Origin: Bagarius yarrelli
Lineage: Eukaryota > Chordata > Actinopteri > Siluriformes > Sisoridae
NCBI GenBank assembly: GCA_005784505.1
Contig: VCAZ01000190.1
Coordinates: forward strand, 263,501 to 327,500
DNA: 64,000 bases
Direction of reading: 5' to 3'
Position 1 is the stretch's first letter, and every line of letters starts with the position of its first letter. Both the position numbers and the translations under genes were made by a program. This document shows positions 1 to 61,100 of this stretch, in pieces. The notes below the pieces were generated by a model that saw only the letters and a list, made by a program, of their open reading frames with translations, ran no database searches and was not told the DNA's origin.

Positions 1-275
1 CTCCCTGTTGGGAACCGCTGTTAAACCGTGGTAACGAATTAATCTACTGGTTTCCATGGTCAGAGGAGAACTGACCCCCCCGACTGAACCTGGTTTCTCT
101 CTAAGTTTTTTTCCTCCATTCTGTCACTGATGAAGCTTTGGTTCTTTGCCGCTGTCGCTTCTGACCTGCTTAGTTGGGGACTTTTAATTTGTAGATATTA
201 ATTGAATTGAGAGACACAAACTCTATTGTTGAAAAGAGCTAAATAAACAAACGAGACTTGACTTGACTTTCGAAA
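1..275 (+). repeat. 3' portion of a fish interspersed repeat ending in TTGACTTGAC
   Basis: Reads CTGGTTTCTCTCTAAG, TTTTTTCCTCCATTCTGTC, TTTGCCGCTGTCGC, CTTAGTTGGGGAC, and ends with AATAAA-like A-rich sequence followed by GACTTGACTTGAC. I recognise this combination as a dispersed element common in teleost genomes. The left end lies outside the window. Confidence 0.55.
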
Positions 276-1006
276 TGTTTTGATTTACAATTAATGTATT
301 TAAAATGTACCTAAAAATTGTTGACTTCACCTCTAACTTACACGTGCAAATGGAAAGTTTTGACTGGATGTTGTGTTGCTCCTCAAACCTGCTCACATTT
401 CTAATAATTTAGACCAAATTTAAAAATATATATTTTGCTGCACAGCTTTTTTTTTGGCTGAGAGGACTGATTGTTCTGGTGGTTTCCTAATTTCACGGTG
501 AGATTTGGATTTGGAGTCATGTGGGACGTCATGTGATTTGGAAGTGCATGCGGGAGAGTTTGACAGCCGGTCCATGTAAAGGTTTTTAAGTTTACCAATG
601 ATTTTATATGTTATTGATTTTATATTTTGTTTGATTTTATATTTTATTTGATTTTATAGTTCATTTGATTTTTTATAGTTTATTTGATTGGATTTGACTT
701 TTTCCTGAGCGGCTGAAGTTGATGTAGTTACTCCGACAGTGTTGCCTGTTTTCACCTGCTGATGTGATCTTTGTTGAGAGCCTCAGACATTAAGAGCTCA
801 GCGACTTGCTTTGATCCACACATGAACCGTGGAAAGCTGGAAAATTGCTGAGTGGAGCCAGGCGGTCGGGCGCTGTTTCTGTGTGTTTTTCCAAATGATT
901 GAAAACTTTTGTTTTGTAAATGGTGCTTTACCATGTTATCAGATTAAAATCTAATTCTGCTGTAGCTCTCTCTCCCTCTTTCTCTCCGTCTCTTTCTTCG
1001 TCTCGC

Positions 1007-1049
<43 letters not shown>

Positions 1050-2018
1050 CTCTCTATCTTTCTTTGTCTGTATTTCTCTCTCTCTCTCTCTCTCCTCTGT
1101 CTCTCTCTCTCTCCCGTTTCTTTCTCTCTCTGTGTATCTCTGTCTTTCTCTGTCTGTATCTCTCTCTCTCCCTCTCCCCATCTCTCTTTCTCCCTCTCCC
1201 CGTCTCTCTCTCTCTCTCTCACTCTCACTCTCTCTCTCTCTGTATCTCTCTCTTTTATTTGCCCTCTCTCCCCGTCTCTCTCTCTCTCTCACACGCGCTT
1301 TCTCTCTTTCTTTCTTTCTTTCTTTCTCTCTCTCAGGTCAGTGTTCGGACTGGTGGACGAGGAATTGCCTCCAGGGGAACTTCTCCACTCAGTGTGCGAG
1401 GTGAATTCCTGCGGTTTGTTCACTGCAGCTCTGGTTGTGGCGTCGAGGATTATTTGGCACGTCTGAAGTGTTTCCTTCTGGAGGCGGCTACAGCAGGGAT
1501 GAGGTTACTTCCACTGTTTCATTTCAATTCTCTTTCACCGCCTTAAATCCCAAATAAATCAGTGACGGCGCCGTGTGACGCTTCCTACTGTGGTCTGTAA
1601 CTCTGATTTGGTGTTAGGGAAAGTTTAGAGTTTTGGTACTTCTCGATATTCCTCACAGTGAGCATCAGGGAACATTAGGTTGTTCTGCAGCCAGCAGTGA
1701 ACTGATCCCTCAAGTACTGAATGTTCATGATGACGTGGTGGTTAAAAGGAGTCAAGCCGATCACACAAACACTGGCAAGAGCTTCAACTTCACATTCTCT
1801 GTTAAAGATACAAGCAGTTTGTGTATTAAAGATTTTAAAGCAGAAATATTGCCATTGTTATTTAAGAAATGTTTCCAGAGTTTTATCTGCTTATGGTTTA
1901 GGAATATAGATTAAAGGCTTTAGAAGTTTTAATTGATTGCTATGGATGTTTTTTAAAGCAACTTATCTTTATATCACAGTTTATGTTTAGACCAGACAAG
2001 TTTTTCTTTAGTGGTGAA
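276..2018. other. 3' flank with a TC-rich tract, no gene seen
   Basis: AT-rich sequence with a (TC)n-rich block at 966-1336. Open frames here are low-complexity or short with no family resemblance. Confidence 0.7.
966..1336. repeat. (TC)n-rich low-complexity tract
   Basis: About 370 bp of pyrimidines on the plus strand built from TCTC with TTTC, TGTC and CCTC variants. Confidence 0.95.
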
Positions 2019-2406
2019 CAGTGGTTCCCAAACAGGTGGTCCCGACCCACAAGGGGGCCTCAGTTAGCTCTGCTCAGGTCGCATCATACTGAAAAGTGTT
2101 GAGCAGTGGGGAGCATTAAGGAGAACAATCATATTACAGTAGCTAATTTCATCCACGATCCCCTGGTTGACCCAAAAATGAACAAATGTATATTTCGTCC
2201 TAAACGAAAGCGAGTGTCTGTCAGTGATTCTCCTTCAGCAGCTGATAGTAATGATCCCAACATACTGGATCCTGAAGGTGAGGAAGAGCCACCAATTAGG
2301 ATCGCAGTGCAGCAATACTGGAAACACGAAATGCAGGAAATACCAAGAGTAATAATATTATTAAATGTGAAGGGGGACCTAAAATATTTTCTTGTGTAAA
2401 AGGAGG
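2019..2406 (+). mobile_element. hAT (Charlie-like) element, copy 1, right end lost or diverged
   Basis: Starts CAGTGGTTCCCAAACAGG, a Charlie-type terminal inverted repeat, and aligns by eye along its length with the element at 11422-11816. An open stretch encodes a small remnant with KRKRVSVSDSPSAADSND and EEEPPIRIAVQQYWKH, probably degraded transposase or capture. The matching right terminal repeat is not seen. Confidence 0.65.
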
Positions 2407-2989
2407 TCTTGTAATTGTAAATGGTGTACAATATTTTTGTTAGTGTAGTTAGCAAGTATACACCTTTTATTCCCTTAATATCGACTGAAGGAAATAGCAT
2501 TTACTAGTACGACATAGGGAAAGAGTCGCCGGAGGAAGCAGCTTAGTGGCCAGTTCAGACGGAGGGATGAAGGAGACGTGGCGGCGAACAGTAAGGCACT
2601 TCGAAGCTTTGATGTTATGAGTTTTTAAATGAAGGAGACTGAAGGTCTTGGCTAATGGGAGCCCATGGGGAGATGAGAGAGCCTGCAGCCGACTACAGTG
2701 TGTGTGTGTGTGTGTGTCAATGTTTTATGGATCAGTTTTTATAGGTAGATGCCAATTGTTCTCTTTCTGGCCAAATGAAACTAATTCCACACTGCTGCAA
2801 AAACACTCTGGTGTTTGTGGTGTAAAGAAAAGTGTATGCGAGCACACATGGTAAACAGAACGTCAAGATGTTTTTTTAATAATTAACAGCAGGGGTATGA
2901 CTGGTGCACGGTTAGCTGTCCGAAAACCGCAAACAAATAATTCCCTTTCTGGCCAAAGATTCCTCCCAACCCCTGATATTTACAAATCC

Positions 2990-4378
2990 TTTATTAAATA
3001 ATTATAATAACGATAATAATCATAAAAAGCACATTTGTTTCCTGTACAAAGCTTCCAGAGAGTAACTGGAAGTCTACCCAGTGCTGTGATTCCTTAAAGT
3101 CTTTTCGAGTGTTTCAAAACAGACGAAAGCTTCGAGTCTTTGAGTGCCAGAGCAGCTCCAAGGCACTTGAAAAGGTTCCCGTTCCAGTAGTGACAGTCTT
3201 TTAGAGGAGTGTGTATCCACACAGGAGCGTAGTGTGTTCAGTGTCTCTGTGTCTTGTTTTGTTGAGGTGTAACACGGTTGATAAGTCAGCAGAATGCATG
3301 TGAGCGTACAGGAATGCGTGTTCTCGTGCTTGTCACAGATGATACCCATCAGTGGACCAGGAAAAAAGATTTACTCCATCTCAGGTAGTCTTTTATTTTT
3401 TTTCCAATGGAGAAGCCTTTGAAAGCCACTAGGGAGCTGATGTAAGCTCTAACCCAATTCATCACTAAACCTGTCTTCTGTTAACCTTCAGTCACAAAGG
3501 GGGGATGGGGGTAGACAGGGGGGAAAAATAGCAGATGATAAGTGCTTGGCCTTGGTAAAAGTCTCTGTGGTGGTGTTCCTCATAGCGTGTTTGACGGGGA
3601 AGAACAGTTGCTTTTAAAATGTCTGGAACACTTTGAATCTGTAATACTATTAAAACGTTTCATTTACAGCAATCCATAGGTTGCACTGACAAAATTCCCT
3701 GCATTACACAGACACAAAAAAAAACCTCCTGCATTTTATTACCAAAACCTTGTCACATGTCTTCCAACTAAAACTAAAGAAATTCTACTCGGCTCGTCTT
3801 AACAAGGTAACATTGATGATTCTTGTCTTTCTTCTAAAGCCAAAAAGCACAGAACTAACCGAGCACCGGATGGATTGAAAGATTCAGAAATGAAACCAGA
3901 TCAGATCAGATCGGCCATTAAAGCTATGAATAAAAACCAACAGATTGACCAGCATTAAGGCATCACAGTCAGGAATTTGAAAAACAAATGAAAATAAAGC
4001 TCAAAAAACATTAACAAACAGCACCACATCATCAGACACGTGCCACAAAAGCTCAGAGTTCGGCTCATTCCACCGGCTCACGTTCAGAACCCGGATCTTA
4101 TCGTGAGTTTTGTTTTTTTGGAATAGACAGAACTGATATGTACTAATATCTATTTTGAGGCTAAGCTGGAAAACTGCTTCCAAAGAGATATCTCCAAGCA
4201 GCCTTTGAAAAATCCACATTTGAAAATAATTGTGCCGAGCCAAACAAGGAAGGCTAGCTGGAAGCGACGCTCCAACAGTTGCACCAACAAGCAGTAAGGT
4301 GGCGACATGCATACCAAGAGACTGGTCCCGTCTCTCTTAAAAGCACCGTTCGATAGTAACACGTCAGCCGGACAGTCC
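2990..4378 (-). other. nrp2: probable 3'UTR of nrp2 2a form
   Basis: Non-coding sequence after the 2a stop. Canonical AATAAA signals on the minus strand are at 3735-3740, 3392-3397 and 2990-2995, so the end cannot be fixed. Open frames here have no family match and no codon character. Confidence 0.45.
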
Positions 4379-54863
<50,485 letters not shown>

Positions 54864-55292
54864 CGAGCCCGGAGATCTGCAGAGATCCTGATTAAAACAC
54901 ACACACACCCCACAGAATCTCGCGCTCCTCCGTAAAACCGGTGGGAAGTTGAGATAAAAACCGGCGCTGTTTTAGTTTATTATTATTTTTATGATGTTTT
55001 AAGTTCCTGCTGGTGTCTCTGTCTCTCGCGCGCGCGCTGACTCCGCTGTATGATCCGACGAAGAAATTAAAATTAACTAAATAAAATAAATGAATAAATG
55101 AATAATAAACTCCGGAAGTCTGGAAAAGTTGAGCGTCGGTAAATAACGGAGCGCTCGCACGCACGAGCTTGTTGACTTCCACCGAATGAGCGCGTGCAAC
55201 AGCAACAACTCCGCCAACCGCCGCTGCTGATCTGAGCATAAACCCCGCGTGCGCTCCGTCTTCAAACTCTCGCTCTCTCTGTGCACGCGCCC

Positions 55293-55354
<62 letters not shown>

Positions 55355-55400
55355 GGAGGAGTTCGTGCGCCGATCGCGTTACAGTGAGTCCTTCTTGGCC
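54864..55400 (-). promoter_or_regulatory. nrp2: CpG-dense 5' flank, probable nrp2 promoter and 5'UTR
   Basis: Directly upstream of the start codon the sequence becomes rich in CpG (CGCGCGCGC near 55028, many GCG/CGC words to 55280 and again 55360-55380), unlike the AT-rich surroundings. No convincing TATA box is seen. It also contains GT/GA microsatellite at 55295-55350. The transcription start is not determined. Confidence 0.45.
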
Positions 55401-55537
55401 CGCCTCCCCTCCTCACATACTGATTAGAGAGAAGGCGCAAAACACACACACACACACACACACACAGAGCTGAGACACGCGCGCACAGCAGCCACACAAT
55501 AAACACACGCACACACCAGATTGTGCACCATCTCTTC

Positions 55538-55568
<31 letters not shown>

Positions 55569-55572
55569 ATCA

Positions 55573-55605
<33 letters not shown>

Positions 55606-55860
55606 TCATTCATTTTCTCACTCTCTGTCTCACTTTCTCACTCTCTGTCTCACTTTCCCTGTCTGTCTCATTTTTATTCTCTTTTTCTCTTTCTTTCTGT
55701 GTCCCCATCTCTCTCTCTCTCACCCTTACTCTCTCTTCTCTCGTTCTCCCTCTTTTTTCACTCTGTCTCTCTCTTCTTGTCTCTTCCCTGTCTTCCTTTC
55801 TCTTTTCTCTGTTTATCTGTCGTTCTCTCTTCTCTACACACACCACACACAACACCACAC
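55295..55860. repeat. GT/GA, CA and TC simple repeats in the 5' flank
   Basis: (GT)n-(GA)n at 55295-55349, (CA)n at 55441-55466, then TC-rich sequence 55534-55835. Confidence 0.95.
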
Positions 55861-56245
55861 AGCCGTGCCACATGTGAGTAAAATATACGCGGTGTGCGCG
55901 CTCAACACGTAATTAATGTATTTAATGTAATTAATGTAATTAATTAATTTATTTATTTAATGTAATATTGTAATTATTGTTGCTTCATTGTTTTAGTATT
56001 TTTAAAAATATATAATGCAATAAACCCAAAACAACAATAATATAAAAACTTTATTATTTTAGTTGTTTTATAAATAAATTAAAATCATCATTTTTTGGCT
56101 TTTTTCTTTTCAGTTTTTCATTTTTTTTAAAGAAAATATTTTTTATAAATTCGGTGTATAATTAAAATAAATATATAAATCTAAACAGTTTAAATCTAAA
56201 CTGCCTGCAGGGGGCAGGAGCACTAACACCGCTCCACATAGGGCA

Positions 56246-56285
<40 letters not shown>

Positions 56286-57159
56286 ACACAAAAACAAATG
56301 TGTGTAAGATTGTTAGATATTTAAATATCTTTTTAAACACACACACACACACACACCCACACACTTGCTGCTGTGTGTAGGTTGTAAATTGCCAGTGTTC
56401 AGTAGGTAAATGAGTTCCATCCCACTGATCTGAACTCACACTGTGCTGGTGATGTGCAGACGCTGCTGAAAGTGTCGTGTTTCAGCTGCTTCACAGTTTC
56501 CACACGACCGACAAAAACAAACAAACAAAAAAAATCAGAGAGGAGTTTTAATCACATTAAAGCGACGGTAAGTCATGGTAATAAATCAGTAACCGGTTCT
56601 CCTGTCGCTGGGTTCCGGTCCGAGCTGCGGGTTCTCAACTCAGAGTCACAGGTCTTATTATACAATCAGAACTGCTAATCAGGACCTCCTGACCAATCAG
56701 AATGCAGAATTCAGCAGCGGCGCTCAGGATTATTGTTTAAAGTCGCTGGCGTAAATGACGAAGCAGATGTTACACACAGCTGGACCTGCGACTCCAGATC
56801 AGATCAGCTGTTCAGAGGTTGATTGATTTGGCTGTGTTGGATATCAGATGGTTCCTGTTTTACATGTGTGTGTGTGTGTGTGTGTGTTCCAGTTCCAGTT
56901 CCACCCTCAGGGCCGAGAGTCCGGTGTTTAAACCCACAGCATTATTTATACATCACTTCCCTTCCTAACATTTGGTGTGTGTGTGGTGTGTGTTGGTGTC
57001 AGACAGCCCTGCGTTCAGGCTTTAACAGTGAAGCAGTTACTTTTAGTGGTTCCTGTGGGCGTGGCCTGTACAGGGCTGTGCGTTCTGTGATATGCACCAT
57101 GTTCACTGAGGGAAAAGAGCTTTCTTTAATTTAACGTCCAAATTCACGTTGTCGGATTG
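55861..57159. other. intergenic stretch with microsatellites, no gene seen
   Basis: AT-rich sequence with (CA)n at 56250-56283 and 56337-56365 and (GT)n at 56863-56887. No recognisable exon. Confidence 0.7.
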
Positions 57160-57760
57160 GTTCAGAGGGTTAATTGTCACCTGGGCGTGACTTAGGGTCA
57201 ATTAACCATAATACAAATGTCCTGCGTATCGAGACGTCCATGTTTGATATTTTGGGGATGTGTAAACAGTTAATAGTTAGTAAATTTACAGCGGTATCTT
57301 TGACTAATGAGTTTTTGGAGATACGAGTTGTCTGTCGGACGATTTTTTTGCTTTGAATTTTAAGCTAAAATTTGGGTTACCAGCTTCAGACACCCAACCG
57401 CTAGTTAGCGTAGCGAACGCCACAGTAAACGCCGTAACATCCTCCCAGCATCCCGTGTGTCACTCGATAGCTAGTCAGACATACGGTTAGCAAGTGGAGT
57501 CGTCTGATCTCCAAGGTAAACGCTGCACATTATACTTAATAAAACCGGTTTATTCCAGTACAGCCTATTGTAGTGTTTTTATACAATATTCATTATTTAT
57601 AACTTTATTTTTCTTATTTAAAAACATATAAAATTGCAGTGTTTTTTGGGACCCGGAACAAATTAATGGCATTTCAGTTCATTTCAATGGAAAAAATTGA
57701 TTTGACATACGAGTAATTTGAGTTACGAGCTCCGACACGGAATAAATTAAACTCGTAAGT
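57160..57760 (+). repeat. dispersed repeat, copy 1, related in reverse to 59995-60235
   Basis: Shares GCGTAGCGAACG, CACAGTAAACGCCGTAACAT and, near its end, ATACGAG..ATTTGAGTT.CGAGCTCCG with the reverse complement of 59995-60235. Contains an extra 57440-57650 segment absent from the other copy. Probably a MITE family; ends are approximate. Confidence 0.65.
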
Positions 57761-58409
57761 CAGTGCAGTTCTGTAGTTTATATATTCCATGTGCACATAC
57801 TGTATGTAGCTGCAAGAAGCAATCACCAATGAGAAAGCAGTCGTGTTACTATGGTAAGTAGAATTTAACTAACCCTCTATGACTGGTTAACAGTTTGGTA
57901 CTTTTCAAAGAAGCATAAAAATTGAAATAACTATTTATAAGGGACGTGTAAGCGGACATGTAAAAATACTCATATGATTTCTAAAACCGGTGGATGTAGA
58001 AGGCCACGCCTGAAAAGATCAAATGAAAGATCTTCCTATAAAAAGGCTTTCACAGCATGTCCGCCTGTCCCACTTATAGTAAGAGTACAAATAAAGTGTC
58101 ACGCCTCAAAAATCTATTCCTACATACCAGTAGGACACGACGTTAGCTACAGAAAGTGCGTACGATGTTCTCATCATGCTTCACCGTCATCCCAGCATGT
58201 CGTCCCACCCATAGCTGTCTGACTGACCACTTAAAAAGAGTCCAGCGCTCAGGATTGGGTCGGGTCTGGAGTCTGCTGTCCAACGCCGAGCCTTAAACAC
58301 AGGAGCCGAGGGTTCCGTAATAACACAGCACTGACCACCAAGCGCCCAAAATATCTTCAGTAGAGTTTTTAGGGCGAGTTTGTCGTTTACAGTAGTCAGG
58401 ATTTTACTG

Positions 58410-58410
<1 letters not shown>

Positions 58411-58448
<38 letters not shown>
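58411..58448. repeat. CA microsatellite
   Basis: Uninterrupted (CA)n. Confidence 0.95.
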
Positions 58449-58452
<4 letters not shown>

Positions 58453-58552
58453 GAGCTTGTCTTGAAGATTTCACTTCATTCTTGAGTTTATTTTACAGAA
58501 ATTAAAGTGTGTCCATTCGGAAGTTGTTGAAATTGTTCTATGAAAACTTCGT

Positions 58553-58687
58553 AAACATTTACGGCAGATGTTCTTATCCAGAGTGGCTTACATTTATTTC
58601 TCCTTATATAACTGAGCAGTTGAGAGTTTAGGGCCCTACTCAGGGGCCCAACAGTGGCAGACCTTAACCACCGCACCACCACTTCCC
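58553..58687 (-). repeat. family A SINE-like copy
   Basis: Antisense: GCAGATGTTCTTATCCAGAG, TACTCAGGGGCCCAACAGTG, CCTTAACCACCGCACCACCA. Confidence 0.72.
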
Positions 58688-59539
58688 CACAGTTCGGTGG
58701 ATTTACGAGGCCTGTTCTCTATAAAACATCCGGGGTTTCTACATCAGCGGCCAATAACCTGAGGAGAAACCATAACCGGGACATCTGATTGGTTGAGAGA
58801 CTTCCTTATCCTTATCCCAAGCTTAAGTTCTGGGTATGTTGGTGTGTCTTAATCCAGTCCCCCGTATACCAGAATACTGATCTGTTCATCAGCCAATCAG
58901 GTTCAATCCTCTGAGGTCACTTCCTGTCAGTGGAAACGTTCAAACATCCTTCGTATCATTATATCTTTAGTTGTCACAGCGAAGAACGTCTGATGTCGTA
59001 TTTTAAAATTCCAAATAGTTTTAACAAACAAATGATGCTAAGCAAAACTAACAGTGATTGGTTGCTTTACCTGTCAATCACACGCAGTCACACCCAATTT
59101 AAGTCTAGATCTTTTGGCGTCAGTCTGAAAATCTGGCTTCACTGCTGGTAATTTCTCGTTTGCCGTTAAAGCATTAATGCGTTTTTCTCGTTTGCCCATT
59201 TTACTTTTTTCAGTATTTCCGCCTGTTTTATCTTTTGAAAATCCTGAACAATGTAAACTCTCGTAAACGTCTCCACCGCTAACCGAGCTATAAATAACCG
59301 CATGGCCGCGTTCCAGTGTACAGATAATTACAACCTTCCAGAACGTTCACCCCAGAGCACCACCTTCTCCTCCAACTACACCGAACATCATCATTACCTA
59401 CTGAGAAAAACCAAGGAATGTGTGTCCTAACTGGATTCAGGTGTGTCTCAATCCAAACACGTCCTTTAGAAAAGCTTCCTGCTCAGTCTTAAGGACAGAA
59501 GCTTAAACACCGTGTGGGATGCGAGCAGACATCCTTTCT

Positions 59540-59712
59540 CCATTTACATTCCCGGTATTTGGCAAACACGTTTATCTAGAGTGACTGGCAGTTATCTCCT
59601 TTTTTAATCCATCTGAACAGTTGAGAGTTTAGGGCCCTGCTCAGGGGCCCAGCAGTGACAGATTTGTGGTGCTGGGAATTGAACCTATGATCTTCTGATC
59701 AGCAGTCTAACG
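59540..59712 (-). repeat. family A SINE-like copy
   Basis: Antisense: CATTTACATTCCCGGTATTT, CTGCTCAGGGGCCCAGCAG, GTGGTGCTGGGAATTGAACC. Confidence 0.72.
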
Positions 59713-59994
59713 AATGGAAACAAAAGTATGGAACCATAAAATGACACCAAACCTTTTTAGAAGAAACCTTCAGTGTTTGTGCTTTCAGTTTCTCTGGAAA
59801 AAAAACAAAACGTCTTTATGTGTTTTAAAACATTTTAAAACATTAACGTAAACAGACATCAGACCAGAAAATAAACACATCATTTCCTGTAAATATTGAT
59901 TTATTTATTTATTTATTATAATTGCAAATTTTGATATCAGTTTTATATTAAATATGAAAAATAATCCAGCCTTTTTTTGCCTTTACTTATGGGT

Positions 59995-60235
59995 GCCTTT
60001 ACTTATGAGTTTAATTTATTTTGTGACGGAGCTCGCAACTCAAATCGCTCGCAACTCAAATCGCTCGTATGTTTAATCTTTTTCTCCCATTGAAATGGAT
60101 TAAAATGGACGGATGTTACGGCGTTTACTGTGACGTTCGCTACGCCAACTGGCGGTTTGGTGTCTAAAGCTCTTAAACTGAATTTTAACTCGCAACTCAA
60201 AGCAAAACATCAGCCGAAAGACGACTCGCATATAA
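59995..60235 (-). repeat. dispersed repeat, copy 2
   Basis: Begins TTTACTTATGAGTTTAATTT; contains a doubled CTCGCAACTCAAATCG and GCGTTTACTGTGACGTTCGC. Opposite orientation to the copy at 57160-57760. Confidence 0.65.
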
Positions 60236-60732
60236 TTATGAGCTACAATAGAAAGGATTAAATAGCTGATGCTGATTGGTTGAAATCCTAAAAAGAATTA
60301 AATGTAGTTTACATTCAGGAACTTTTTCACATGTATTTATTTATTTCTTTGTTTATTTATTTAAGTTAGTTGGCCGACCTGTAGATCTGTGACCCCAAAA
60401 CTGCGTCATAACCTATAAACTCTTTATTTTAATGAGCAGTTTCGCTTTAGGAGCTCCCACTGAGGTGCTATTTTAATGTAACACTTGAAGCAGAAGTAGT
60501 TTTAAAGCGCTGATGTTACGGCCACGAATGAAAACGTGGATTAACTTAAAAAGGTAAACGTGTTCGGCGACTCCCCGTCTGTCATTTTACTCCGGTGGTA
60601 AAACTGTGTGTGCTGCTGCGATTTACAGGGTGTGTGAACTTCAGGGAGAGTTTTAACTCGCTCGGCCTTTTAAAGCCACCAAGGTGGTCCTGTTCTCTTA
60701 GAGATAACGTTAGACACCATACTTCATGCTCT

Positions 60733-60735
<3 letters not shown>

Positions 60736-60783
<48 letters not shown>
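60736..60783. repeat. CA microsatellite
   Basis: Uninterrupted (CA)n. Confidence 0.95.
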
Positions 60784-60790
<7 letters not shown>

Positions 60791-61100
60791 GCTCTTAGTA
60801 TGAAACATCATTTTCTCTAAAGTTTATTTAACCTAATTTCATAACAGCGTCACTGTTTCTATCCGTTTATAGCTACGTTTAGCTACAGAAACTCACACAC
60901 GCTAATGCAGATTTCAGCGTTTGCTAAGAAGCGTTTAAGACAGGATATATAAACATATTCTTACCGAAAAACTTATGTTCTGAAAATAATTGTTGCTATG
61001 GCGATGCTGTATTTATAACAACTGTTGCACGACTTTTAACCAATCAGGATCAAGAATCAGACAGCGGTGCAAAGCTACGTATGGTGAAGCCGTAACGTTC

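Noticed and set aside
944..1546. Long Ser/Leu- and Arg/Glu-rich open frames on both strands
   Set aside because: They are translations of a (TC)n/(GA)n tract; no non-repetitive coding signal.
2106..2399. 97-codon open frame as a host gene
   Set aside because: It lies inside an hAT-like element and a broken copy occurs at 11596-11890.
4001..4362. Minus-strand open frames of 70 and 103 codons just after the nrp2 stop
   Set aside because: They sit in the probable 3'UTR, overlap each other in different frames and match no family.
54864..54913. Longer signal peptide from an upstream start
   Set aside because: The frame is open upstream but contains no ATG; only GTG-type codons from a GT repeat.
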